In this document: positions 20,115 to 32,100 of the stretch, piece by piece
Layout: each line of letters begins with the position of its first letter
Numbering within the stretch: the first letter of the stretch is position 1
Assembly (NCBI GenBank): GCA_028532985.1
Contig: JANCIK010000009.1
Coordinates: 496,001 to 560,000, forward strand
Length of the DNA: 64,000 bases
Reading direction: 5' to 3'
Source of the DNA: Stropharia rugosoannulata
Lineage: Eukaryota > Basidiomycota > Agaricomycetes > Agaricales > Strophariaceae
The notes under the pieces: model-generated
Told to the model about the DNA's origin: nothing
The model's input: the letters and a program-made list of their open reading frames with translations, nothing else
Databases searched by the model: none
Translations under genes and position numbers: made by a program

Positions 20115-20630
20115 TCAAGCTAGAGTTTTAGTATAGATTCTGTGGTGAACGCATTCAATGTCGTACCACTGCTGCCAACCTCTGTCCTGCATTACTCCAA
20201 TATCTGTTTCACCGCAACGCGGACATACGTTCCTGGTATGCTCCCCTGCTCTAAAATCAAGTGTGAAGACCATACCCATTACCAAAACATCTCCCTTCTT
20301 AGCAAGCTTATCCCAGTTATTGTCAGAAACTATCGACTTTCCGTCCTCGGTTAACAACAGGTATGCATGGCTGACAACCAGACGCTCTCCATACTTCCCT
20401 TTAAAATATGTCATAAGGGTCTCATGTAGCCTCTATCATTCTTGTCAGATATTTCAAGAGCATATATGATGGCCACATACCTTTCGGGAGAAACAGTAAT
20501 CCCAAGGCAAAACCATTCGCTCTCCAAATGCATTGATCACCGTTAAAGCGTTTGCAGCGCCGTATCCGACAGACGGTGGGGGCTCAAATTCATAGCTCGT
20601 TGACTTTGTTTCTCACCACTTTGTTGACCA
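20115..20630 (-). pseudogene. Remnant of a fungal ubiquitin-like-domain (ULD_2-type) protein gene
   Basis: Two minus-strand exons, about 20570-20481 and 20432-20115, join across a GTATGT...ATAG intron in one frame. They read VINAFGERMVLPWDYCFS, then LHETLMTYFKGKYGERLV, a segment with EDGKSIV and LVMGMV, and a closing CPRC motif followed by GWQQW. This order (ubiquitin-like fold followed by a CPRC pair) matches a fungal family I know as ULD_2-like. Upstream, the coding-looking stretch that contains ETQEESKRIVGN is in another frame with a stop between and no intron long enough to bridge it. The gene therefore appears truncated or frameshifted at its 5' side. Function in such proteins is not established. 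Confidence 0.55.
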
Positions 20631-20734
20631 AATGTACTCCTGACAATTTGATTAATTGCATTGTAGACTTTCATCACGTTATAATTTCCCACTATTCTCT
20701 TTGACTCTTCCTGGGTTTCAAACACACCAAATAC

Positions 20735-23700
20735 ATATCTGCGTCAGGCCTGCACAATTCTATATATGGATTGCACAGCACAAGCACTGCCTCCTCTGCG
20801 CTGCATGGATAGCGCGCCTCGACCTATCTATTAAACTTGACAAGAGTTGCGGTGCAAATGCCAATTCGGTACAGCCACAACTCATTGAAGTATCATGCGT
20901 AGCAGCTGGGGCAGGCGGATGATTGTCTAAGTAGATTTAAGAGGTAGTAGCCATGAAGCGCCAGTAGATTGGGCAATGACAATACGGGGACACTGCGGAC
21001 TCAGGAAATGTAGAATAATTTGCCTTGGCTAACGGTAGCGCCACAAACTTGCTTTACACGGCCCCAGATCTGCTTGTACTTTACGTCCCTCACGCTCGTT
21101 CTCTTTACTGCTCTTCTCTTCTAGAAACGCCACGCCCAGCGCACCACGGTTGGTCAAACAGGCTGCTGATGTCGTATTCTATTTTTGGAGCACGTGGGGG
21201 ATGCCGGTCCGTTGGCTCGACTCGTACAGCCACAGCAACAAACGCAACAAACATCGTTCCGTCTTCGCTCCGTCTACTATCCAGGAGAGGTCACTCAGCT
21301 TACTCTAACCGTCTTCCATCTGCATCCTCAAGGAACGCGATATTACTGCCTAGTCAAAGCTTTTAAGAAAGTATCGAGAACTGTGGCGCGGCTGCAGTGG
21401 GGGAGACGTAGAGAGACGCGGAACACGTCTTCGCGGCGCGTAATACATATGACGTTCCCGCACAGCAGATTGAGGTTGCTGACTCTCTGGTGATATCCAA
21501 GGCGTGTGTCTATGCCGCATATGCGTATATTCAAGTTTACAGTTCCGTTCGGAGCAGCTCGTTTCATCGCATCACGTTCCGGAGGGGAGCGGGCGCAGAC
21601 TGTGGAGGCAGGGATGGATGGAGTGTGCGCGAGGGTGATAGTAGACGGGGGTGCGCGGTGCGAGCAGATGGTCGCAAGAGCCATGATTGTGGGGCAGGTG
21701 CAGGAACGGGCGCGTGGGGGTGGGTAGGTATAGCTTTGGGGCCGTGTGCGCGCAGATCCGTCGCCTCCTTAGCATACTCGCTCTTCAAGGAGCCTCCCCC
21801 ACAATAGTCGACGTGCATTACCCATCATTTCTTGCGTATATCGTGCATGCCTCCCCGTGCCCTGCATTTAACCCTCTCTGCACGCACGCCTGGCGCATCG
21901 CTTCCTGTTCCATTACACCCCGCGCGTCGCGTTCCATCACATCCCGCACGGCTAGTCTGCATGCTCGCTCGCGCGCCGCGCCCACTACATCGGTTGGTCC
22001 TGTTCTGCTCCTCGAATCCCGTTCTGCGCATTGCATCACTGACAGTGCGCACCGTCCCATCCAACGTACCGGCGATGGCTGCACGCGCACAAGTTCTGCT
22101 AGCGTGCCGTCCGGTTTGGTATACGCGTACTGGTGCGATGAGGGGAGGGGACAAGAAGGGGAGGGGAGTGATGGACGGGATGGACGGGGGTGAGCGCATG
22201 AGCGCGGGAGGGCGCTGGAGCTGTGGAGATGAGCGGGCATGGAGGGAAGGAGGGGTGCCGGTGATTGGGGAAGAGGCAAAGAGGGAGACGGGATATACAC
22301 GTCGCCTCTTTTAGCTTGCATATCCGGCCTCGCTCGTGCGCACCTACTTGAACGCGTCCCCCGGAGCCGCGGACCGCGCTCGCTGCTCTCAAACTCGAGC
22401 TCCCTTGGCCAACCTGGCCCTTAGTCAAGGCGCGTCCCTTCAATATTGTGCCACTCATATCTGAATGCACATATGACTCCAGCCTTCAATCTCGTACTAA
22501 CCCTGCACACCCACCAACCTGATGAATAAACCCAGAACCCCAAAGCTGGTCTGTTTCGGAACAATTAGCACCTCGGGCTGCCCCTCCTGCTCCGGAGAGC
22601 GCCCGCGATGTCGAGAGCAGTGTCACAGTTGTACACGTAGTATATGGCTTGCGTCCCAGACCTTGTTTGGCTTGTCTGACCCGGGAGCACATATATGCAT
22701 CATAAATTGTGCGCCGTGGTACGTGCGATTGACGGAGAGTACACGAAGGTGGGCACAAGGGCCGAGCAGGTGGGGTGTGCTCAGCCAATGGAGCGTGTGG
22801 AGGTGGATGTGTAGAGCTATGCGTGGCTGGGATGGTTGGGGCGACAGGCGTGGAGGAGTCCTGTGCTATGCGCACGTTGACTCATCTGCATGGACGGCTA
22901 CGTGCTCCTCCATTTGCTCGTTCTCTGGTCCGTCAGATACTCGATGCCCCGCTCTCCAGGTTGCACTCGAAGACCGGGCCAGAGGGGGAGTGTGCCACTA
23001 GTAGAACAGGAGATGTGCGCGAACAGGGAAGAAGCGAGGAGGGAGACAGAATATGCTGTATACGACCGGGAGCGTACTGGGTGACCAGGTCGTACGGGAT
23101 TTCTGTTCCTTTTCTGGATGTCCGAGCGCGTATGTGCGCCCCATGCAACTTGGCCGTGGGCCTTCACTCCACTCGATACTGTCTATCTTGAAATATACGG
23201 GGACGCTCACTCCACCTATTCCCCAGCGCATCCACTCAAAATATTGTCTTATCGATATAGCGTCTCCGCAAAATATCTGAATGTACGCGCTCGCGTCATT
23301 GCTCAGTCCCAATTAAATGGTTCCTTGTACCCCGATCTCGTCTTCTCTGCACTCCTTCCGAATGAGTTAATTCTGTCTGTATTTTGAGGTCGCATATTGT
23401 GTCTAGGGCTTTTCAGTTTTGGAATCTAGTGACGAGATATTGTACATTGAGAGCGCGTTTTGTGCTGTTTTTGGAGCACGGGCGATGCTGTTCAGCTCCA
23501 AGAAACGTATGCAGCACAGTAACGTACGTCGTTAAATTGTCTTCGCTCCCTCTACTATGTTAGACAAGGACGAAGATAACAAGCTGGAGCGACAGTGGTT
23601 GGGAGTCGGGTTTAGGAGGAAGAGCGAGTGGGATGCGTCACTGCGGCGTGTATAAGAGAAATGTGCTTGCTGGCTTTCTCGAGACATGGGACGACAGGGT

Positions 23701-24240
23701 AATGGTATGCTTCCGTGTTTCTTATGTGTCAGCGCAAGATTACGCCGTCCAATTTTCTTAGTGCCTGCCTCTCTTTTACACTACATATTTGAGTCTGCGT
23801 GTACGTGTCAGTATTCTGCACAGCTAGGCACGTACCGCTCTCCCCTCCGGCACCTCACGCGCTTAGCATCGCCTCCAACCCCAAAGTCCAGTCATCCTCG
23901 CGACGGGCACCACCCACCGACGCCCGTGACCAGCCCACCTCATCCCTACCGTCTTAGAGTGCGCTCTGCGTATTCCAACTGGCTTGTATGCTTTCCCCCT
24001 TCTTACAACCCTTGATCCACCTCGCCTCCCCCGTGAGATACGACGTGTACCACGCACCCGACTTCATCCCGCCGTTCGCGCACCCATACCGCGCGCTGCG
24101 TACATTTTTAGCCACCCAAAAACCCACTCTTTGACTTTCTGACATATCCTCTAAAAGTGTATATGTATTTCTGAACTTGTCAGAACATTGGTACAAACTA
24201 CAGCATACATTTAGATACTGCCAGATATCATACAAGCTTT
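20735..24240 (+). repeat. Family R repeat block 1
   Basis: Contains two copies of the family marker TATTTTTGGAGCACG...GATGCCGGTC, at about 21178 and 23466 (the second diverged). The marker is followed by CACAGCCACGTACGTCG-type sequence and a later CATCTATATCCG-type GC-rich tail. All marker copies in the window are on this strand. No coding capacity is conserved between copies. Confidence 0.65.
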
Positions 24241-24244
24241 AATT

Positions 24245-26253
24245 TCACAAATACAACATTATAAGACGTAGACCATGAGACTTCAACTTGTTTTCTGGTA
24301 TTGTGATTTGAGAGTGTTGCCCTTCAGGATCCTTTGAAGATTTCAGTGTAAAAATTGGAGGGGAAGGAGGAAAATCATTCAATGGATCATACCACATCTT
24401 AACCATGTTATATGATTCAGTTTGCATAGAGTACCATCCAGTGAAGCCAAGGGGTACTGAAATGGACGGATTTTGGATGCATATGTTCCCATTTGTGAGA
24501 GAGAAGTTGACAACTCCAAAGACAATCATAGAGCTATCAGTGTGGGGTTCAGAATAGAGTGATTTTTCCAATAAAAGGAAGTCCCAAACTTCGCCACATA
24601 AATCTCCTCTGGGATGGAATGCAGTATTCCTCATATTGCGCTTGAGGCCTGGGACAAGGAGAAGATGTATCCGTAGCCCCATGTGTGTGAGGAGGAATGG
24701 TTCAATGGGAGTTGCATGTTCCAGTTTGCAATGGGGTGTGTGGAAAATGTTAGGGGAATCAAGTTTAAAGGCATCAGAACGATGTTCATAAACATCCATG
24801 GTACTTGGGATTATGTTTACGTTCCCTTCAAAGTAGCTGCGGTTGAAAATATCCATAATGCAACGTTTCGAGTTGATGACTTCGCGCATCAGGCGAGAGA
24901 AGGCGCGCTCGGAACCTTCACCGTATGCTATCGGAATGCTGACATCAAGAATACCCATTAGAGAGTAGGCTCTATCCTCTTCACGAGTCACCTGCCTCCC
25001 ACATGCCATCTGGAATCGTCTGGATATTGGGATACGATCTTGCGTTACACTGTTAAAGGCGCGAATTTCAGATGGCTGTATTGATGCAGCAGCTGCAACT
25101 GCCCTCTGACCGACAGGCAATATAGTCCAGTCCTTGTTGTATACTACCATTTTTCGGGGTGCCACAAGCTCTTGCAACGTCCATCCACGGGTAAACCATG
25201 TGTCTTGGGACATGTTTTCCTTGGAGTTTGTCTCTGAAAGATAAACAAGGCAGAGAGTGGCGTTTTTGTACCATTTGTACATAGACCGAATTGCCTCATC
25301 TAGCTCTGCACTGCTCTCCTTATTGATGCAGCAGGTGTCAATCCATCCCAGACGGAAGCCGTGATCCCGGGCAGATGCTTCGCAGAACTTTTTGATCTTT
25401 GCATATCCACCCAAATTCTGTTGTCTGGTAGGCCAGCCCTGATAGGAAATCTCGCCAGAAGTGGCTTTTGTCCATGTGTGAGAAAGGATTGTGTATCAGG
25501 CGTATTTGGAAATGAGTGCATCTATTTGATTGGCTGCTAAATAATCCATAGCGCCCCAAAGATATTGGCCAGTAGTATGATGTTTGAAGTGATTTGTTAG
25601 GGTGGGAACAAAATAGGCGCTATAGTCGTCGATCTCCGCACATATACTTTCAACTAAAAATAGGGCGGCTTCGCGGTGGTCGACAAGGCGAATTTGCGAT
25701 CCATCTGAATCAAACGCCAACAGTCGCGCTGGCATCTTGGACACGTCAGTGCGGAGTCTCTTCAAAAGAAAGTCTTTGAAGACTTGTCGAACTACAATTT
25801 ATCAGTCAGATGAAATCGATTACTTTGAACACGTACACTCTGCTGGTATAACCCGTGGCCTGCTGGTATCCTCCATAATGTTGAGATTTACACGAATAAG
25901 GGACACTGAAGGTGAGGTAACTGTAGAATTGGGACTGGAATTGAATGGCAGTGATTCTGTCATACGGTACTCCTCAACAGTCTCTGCAATGAAACCTTTG
26001 AGACACGTGACAAATTCATGCTTAGGAGATTGCCCAGAGGGAGCGCTGCCTATTTCGTCCGCCGCTGGCTGCGTACGCGGGGTAACTAGCAACCCATATT
26101 AGTTTTATGTCAACTACATATGGCACTGAAGAGCGTACCTGAAGCCATGCACTCATACACCATGGGTTTGACTAGATTCACCAACGCTGCAAGCAGTCCT
26201 TGAGCCTTGGGACTTTCAAAGCCTATCGATTCAGGAGTATTTGTGTTTGACAT
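24245..26253 (-). pseudogene. HET-domain protein gene HET1, one nonsense codon
   Basis: Exons on the minus strand: 26253-26139, 26085-25837, 25791-24245 (637 codons). The HET domain is fully recognisable: YTILSHTW, LGWIDTCCINKES, WFTRGWTLQELVAP and GILDVSIPIAYGEGSERAF. Codon 220 is TGA (plus positions 25496-25498), immediately before YTILSHTW, where the sister copies have Gly, Gln or Arg. Everything after it is open to the normal stop. HET proteins trigger cell death on non-self recognition in ascomycetes; in basidiomycetes the role is inferred. A downstream ATG could yield a protein lacking the first HET motif. Sequencing error or readthrough cannot be excluded from sequence alone. Confidence 0.88.
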
Positions 26254-26990
26254 CATTTGGCAATGTGTTGTGCTGTATACGAGAATGGATCTAGTCAATA
26301 TTGCGTAGTACGGAAGTACGCGATGCGCTTACAATGTTGAGTCGGTCAGTTTGTGAGGAGGAAAGGAAGCAAAAATTGGAGTATCAAACCTTGGACCCGA
26401 TTCAATGGCCGGAACGTCCCGTGCGTACTTGGATTTCTATTTTCAATCTGTCACTGCCCATCACATGTCTATTATCCAACAAACACATAATTCCTCTACA
26501 TATGCACACTGTATTGGTTATACTGCCAGCCGTAATCCTATTTAACATTCGGTACTCTGGAAAGATCAATATATGTATCTACCTTCGTTTTTGGTAACAT
26601 TTAGTATTCTGAAAAGGCGAGTAGACGTCTCATGAGTGGTGTACTATCCATGAGGCAGTGCATTATAGCGCAATTGACATGTCAAATTCGGGACTACACC
26701 GCCTTGATGATTCATATCTGTCCTCCATTGTCCTTTGCCTACCGTTCCCCCCTCAGTCATTCATGCATTGACTAATTTGTGAAGTGGCAGGCCTTCAAAT
26801 ATTTGCCCAAGGTGTTCTCATATCCGCACATAGGACGGATCTAAGTAATATTTGTGCAGCAGGTATGCGCCGGCAGTTTATTATTAACTTACATGACAGG
26901 TACGTGACTGCACCGCTCTATTGATACATACCTGGGAATATCTGGCGTCCGTCGTCCCTCTGATGCAGTGTACTCCTCGCTTATTCCATG
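26254..26990 (-). promoter_or_regulatory. Conserved 5' flank of HET1
   Basis: Upstream of HET1, sequence including TGTTGAGTCGGTCAGTTTGT (about 26335) and CTATTTTCAATCTG is shared with the flanks of the other HET copies. It therefore belongs to the duplicated unit and probably includes the promoter. The DNA transposon at 27009 interrupts it. Confidence 0.6.
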
Positions 26991-27567
26991 CATTGCATAC
27001 TTCATATGGGGCAAATAGAAAAGGCAGTGTGCCGGTCAGTGTGGTCAGTGGGTCAGTGCATGGTCAGTGTATCAAAACACACTGACTTACCGCCAAGCCA
27101 CACTGACCCACACTGACCTTTGCACAGCTTTTCTTACCGTAAAACATGCTTCATCGGCACGGACACGGCTTGGACCACGGTGAGACACGGCATTGCCTTG
27201 CCGTTCATTACTGCTGGGCAGTGTTGATCAAAAACGCAACTACGGCTTCCATGCCGATTGCCATGTTAAGTCGGCTATACATCTGTGTGATGCAGGACGA
27301 ACGGGTTGTGTTAGAATACAGCCAGTAAATGTATATATGAGAAATACATTAGACTTACTATATTTCATATGTATTATACATGTTTATAAAGCCGCATACG
27401 GCTTTTATGTTCAAGCAAAAGTAATACACCATGGGTTTATTCAATCAATAATCAATGCCGAGTCTGTGTGTAGCAAACTGTATGCGTGCGGCATACCAAG
27501 AATAGTGTAGTAACTACATACTTTCGGCATAACTATACATCGGAATCACAGACCTCACACTTATTGT

Positions 27568-27835
27568 CACTGGTCAGTGACCCACACTGACCAACACTGA
27601 CCGCACACTGACCTACACTGACCTGCACTGACCCTACACTGACCTACACGTACCTACACTGACCCCGCACTGACCTACACTGACCTGCACTGACCTACAC
27701 TGACAACACACTGACCTACACTGACTTGTACCAACTTCACACTGACCCACACTGACCTCACACTGACCTTTACTGACCCACACTGACCTCATCCTGGCCT
27801 TCACTGACCTCTACCAACCAACATAGACCAACACT
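27568..27835 (+). repeat. CACTGAC array inside GGGCA element copy 1
   Basis: Many near-tandem units of CACTGACCTACACTGACC-like sequence with 10-12 bp spacing. A second cluster lies at 28990-29143 and an inverted-orientation cluster (GTCAGTG) at 27027-27070. Confidence 0.9.
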
Positions 27836-28700
27836 CGCCGTATTTGGACATGTACGGAAATTATACCAAATGTACAGTGTGGAGATATGTATATTTCGGT
27901 TCACGAGCGCTGCTGTTGTGCGGCGATCATGCATCACAAGTACACGAGGGCCGTATTTCACAGGCCTTCACTTATGCTTTAATTTCTTGTATTACTCAGA
28001 CACTTGCATTTTACTTATTGCATCTTGTAGCTTCGACGAAGGTATATAGTTCGTATTTCTTGACTTCAAGTACCTCAATTGTTAACCATATAACTGAGGT
28101 ATATCCTCACTATGATTTTCTGTTACATTGTACTTATATTTCTTATGTACGTAGCTCGTATTTTCACAGCTAGCTACGCAAATAAACAGTTGTTGACCAT
28201 ACAACTGAGCTTGCATTCACACAGATTCTTTCATACAGCACTTTCAATATTGACAGACTCTTGTCTGCGCGTGCAGGGCGTGCGGGTTACTATCAGTGGG
28301 AACTTGATGCAGGTGACCATCAGTTTTGGTGGCAATACAAAGGCATTCCGGAGAACAGGAATCACGGGGACGACAACGAGGATGCGGATGAGCTTATGGT
28401 ATGTTTAAAATTGCTTAACTCAGACCCGAGAGCTTGATTTACACTCATTCAGCATGGTCCAGACTGTGTAAAAAAACCACTAAACCCTTGGAAGCTCCGA
28501 GAAACATTCCAAGGCCCCGACCTCGTCCAAGAAAGTAGACATGAGCCTTGAACACTTGAACATCTACATGTACATCATTTGAGTTACAACCATTTACATG
28601 TTGTATAGCAATCTATTCTACATGTATTTTGACTCAACCAATATGTCTTAGCATACTCTAAATTATGCCGTACTATGTTGTCCTCGCACTGGCTGTATTA

Positions 28701-28986
28701 CTGTACCATTTCGAATGGTTCGTCCAGGGGGGGGGACATGGGACACCGTGGACGAAATTTTCGCCCCGCCACTTTTGGCATGACCCGGGACAATCCAAAA
28801 TTTTCGTCCAAAAAATTTCGTCCAGTCAGTTTTTTTAAAGGGAAAGGCAGTTTTTGGCGGTATGGTCTCAGCTATTTTCAAATTTTTCTCCGTCCACTGG
28901 GCTTGGGACACGGGACAAAGCACCGATTTCGTCCACGTACATGGTCCTTGGGACATGGGACGGACGAACCATTTAAAATGGTACAG
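28701..28986. mobile_element. 286-bp MITE with TA target duplication, nested
   Basis: Inverted ends CTGTACCATTTCGAATGG and CTGTACCATTTTAAATGG continue inward with GTTCGTCC, GGGACATGGGAC-like and GTGGACGAAAT matches over about 60 bp. Flanked by TA at 28699-28700 and 28987-28988. No coding capacity. Fits a Tc1/mariner-type MITE. Confidence 0.88.
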
Positions 28987-29162
28987 TACCTGTACACTGA
29001 CTTAAACACTTACCTTTGCACTGCCACACACTTACCTTTGCACCGCCACACACTGACCTACACTGACTAACACTGACCTTGCACTGTCCGACACTGACCT
29101 TACACTGCCCCACTGCTGCACACTTACCTCCACACTGCCTTTTTACTGTGCCCCTTCATATG

Positions 29163-32100
29163 CAGTACACTTAATTTCTCAATACTGCTACCTGCCACGC
29201 TCACACGAAGACCGTGGAACGTACCGCCTCTCACTCACTGTGACACTAACCAGGCCTCCCTTATAAGGCCATTAATCATCTGGTACCGTAGTTGCACACA
29301 TTAATTGTTATTTACCCATATAGGTGATTACCTCAGCAGCATTTCTTCGCACGTCCCCGCCCTCGCTGTCTGCACTCAGTCCATCCACTCCGCCTCTTCG
29401 AGAACGACATCATTTCGTGGACATGGTGGTGAATAGTATTGGATTTTGGTATACTTTCAATGTCCCCCACACCCATGGACAGCCGCTACTTGCACCAGCA
29501 ACAGGGCAGTGCTACGCGTCGCGTCGTCGTACGGTTTACCTAAATGATGCGCAGCTTCATTGGCCAACCTTTCTGCTTCATTGCATGCTTCTTGCACCTT
29601 CTCCGTGTACTTGTGTCCCCCACGTTGAGCCGAGAGCTGGGCGGGACTCTGGCTAGAAGAGTAGCACGTTGTACTTAATCTACGTCATAACGGGTTGAGG
29701 ACGAAAAACGAACTTTGGAGCGCGAGGATTCTTGTAAGGTCGAGTCAAGCTTTGCATGTCCACGCGTCCATTCTCTTTACCTGTACTTCTTCATGTGCAA
29801 ATATACCGCAATAATAGCTTCATATTTAGTTTGCTCGCGCCTTGCTCGTTCAGTCAATCTTGCATGTCTTCCCACCCTCACTTTGCAATTTTGAATCTCT
29901 GTTACTCGTTCCAGTGTACAGAATACGTGTCCGCCTTTGTAAATCATGCTGTTTACATCTGAGAGCGAGAAGATAAATGAATGTAAGCTACTGTGTTTTT
30001 TAAGCATGGGCGCGGGGATGATCACTGTCTGTACTGTGGTTGCGCCAATACAGTATTTGGGCTGCTATCCGTAGTCTCATTTCCCATCGACATCCTTTTC
30101 TTAGATCACTGATCTCCGCGTGCCACAGGACCAGCTACGAGTAAGCTTATCTACATTGCAAGGTACTTCATGCTTCGCAAGCCTGACTAACGCCATGAAC
30201 TCATGCTCAGATTTCATTTGTATCCTAAAATCATCGATGGCTGTACGTGTACCTAGCAGGATAGATGGCGACGTACGTGCAAGCATCACGCTTTGGCGTC
30301 GCGTCCCGCGCTGTGGTGTCCCTGTGGTCAAGCTAACACCGTCACGGTCTCCTGTGTCCACTTCACCAAGTGGCTTCGCATATTGAGCTTGACCCCTGCG
30401 GTCATTGTACCAGGCCTCTTCATTGTACCTGCCCTCACATGTACCGTACTTGCTCTGGCACGAGCCGTTGTGGCCGTCACGGTCTATACATACGTTTTTG
30501 AACACTATACCTACACATGGTTAACCAGACTGTTTTATAAGTAATCTAAGTATCCCGCCTCGCGCCCCAATTTCGTCTGCTCTGGTAAACTTGTGTACTC
30601 TGTTTATGTGACACTCATGTGCATCGTCTTTGGTCTTGTTTGATCTGCCAACGGGATCGCAATGACTATACATTGAGAGCAGGCGCCTCGGGGGTAGCTA
30701 CCAGTCATCGCCGTTATCCATTTTTAGAGCACGCGGGCAATGCCGGTCGGGAGGAGTATTTCTGCACAGCCACGTACGTCGTTTTCGTCGTTGCCGCCTC
30801 TACGACCGTCGACGGGAGCCTTCTGCCACCTTACGCTCGTTGTGCTCGTGCTTTCGGATCTATGGTTACCTGCGACACAAAAATGTACGGATTACGACGG
30901 GTACGCAAAACCTGACCTGCTCACGACGTGTCTTGCGAAGAGATGATCACAAGATAGCAAATATGACGTGTAGGCGCGGCTGTGATGGTCAGGAGCGGGA
31001 GGAGAGGGGAGGCAAGAGTGACTGGATGGGATACCTGCGAGAGGTATATGGCGTTCCCGACCTTGCTTGTCCTTGGGTGATGGCCATGGACGGGACGAGG
31101 TGGTGTTGAGGTGAAGGTACGTGTCAATTTAAGGCTGCGCCGTTCTTCGCTATATCCTTTGCCCAACTGACTGCTCTGTGTACTCGTTAGGGTTTAACGT
31201 TTACTATGCGTGAGCTGGTCTGCATACTTCTCGCAAGGTACGCGCTCGTCTGTCACCCGCCTTGGCGCGTGGTTTACGCATTCTTTGTTCGTGTAGCCCG
31301 TCATCTCCATCTCCTTCAAAGCCCTTGCTGCCCTTAGACAGTGTGCACAGGCCTGTGCTACTTGTGGGTCAGTCTGCGTACGACCTCCCCTCGATGGCTA
31401 TTTCTGCACAGTTGCCCCAGTCGTGTCCAGCGTCCGGCCTTCTCTGCGATGTGCCCTGCCCGCCTGCGTCCCTCTCCTCGACTTCGCAGAGACAGCTCCC
31501 GTGGTCGCATAGCGATTTGATACGAATGGGCGCCAGCTTCGGGTCCTACTACATCTACCTGCCAGCCTTGGTTTCATTTGCATCCCCGCCCTTCTTGGAG
31601 ATGCTCTACCTGCTCAGGCTCCGGGTCCAGGTCCTACTCGACTACTCGGACATGCAGATGTACTAGCTACCATACCTGCTTTTCCTCACCTTCCCTAGGA
31701 CACCCGTCGATGCGGCTTGTCTCCCGCGATGGATCTTCCACAGCAGCACGGCGCCCCACGCGCTTTCCGGAGACATCCAGCGCACATTACATATCATGCT
31801 TCAACCTGCCTTTTGCGCACATACATCCGTGTACGCCTCCGGCCCGCCGTACATGCTTTGTTCGTCAAGGACCTTCTTACGCGATCTATCAAAACATCTA
31901 TTCTGCGGCCTCAGTTCGTCGCTTCTGTGCTCTCATCACGCCACGCCCGGGCCCCGGTCCCGCTCTCCCTCAACGTCGATGCGCGCCCACGTATGCGTCA
32001 CGCCACGTCCCATTTAAGCATTATCATTATATCCCGGGGGTTTTCATTTCAATCTGTCCCGCTCCGTGACATCGCATCGCTGCGTGCCATGAGCCGCCCC

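Larger units (their letters stand above)
27009..29153. mobile_element. GGGCA-ended DNA transposon with 9-bp target duplication, copy 1 (non-autonomous)
   Basis: Ends GGGCAAATAGAAAAGGCAGTGTG on the left and the inverted GGGCACAGTAAAAAGGCAGTGTG on the right. Flanking direct repeats CTTCATATG lie at 27000-27008 and 29154-29162. Subterminal regions are packed with GTCAGTG and its complement CACTGAC. No transposase frame is present in the 2145 bp. The 9-bp duplication and subterminal repeats resemble Mutator-like elements, but other superfamilies are possible. Carries a nested MITE at 28701-28986. Confidence 0.9.

Noticed and set aside
24683..24961. Plus-strand frames of about 90 residues opposite each HET gene (also 35807, 44011, 50629)
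   Set aside because: They recur only because the HET genes are paralogous; they are antisense shadows of a conserved coding sequence.
27568..27835. Regularly spaced CACTGAC units that might suggest a CRISPR-like array
   Set aside because: Units are too short and irregular, there are no distinct spacers, and the array belongs to the subterminal part of a delimited DNA transposon in a eukaryotic genome.
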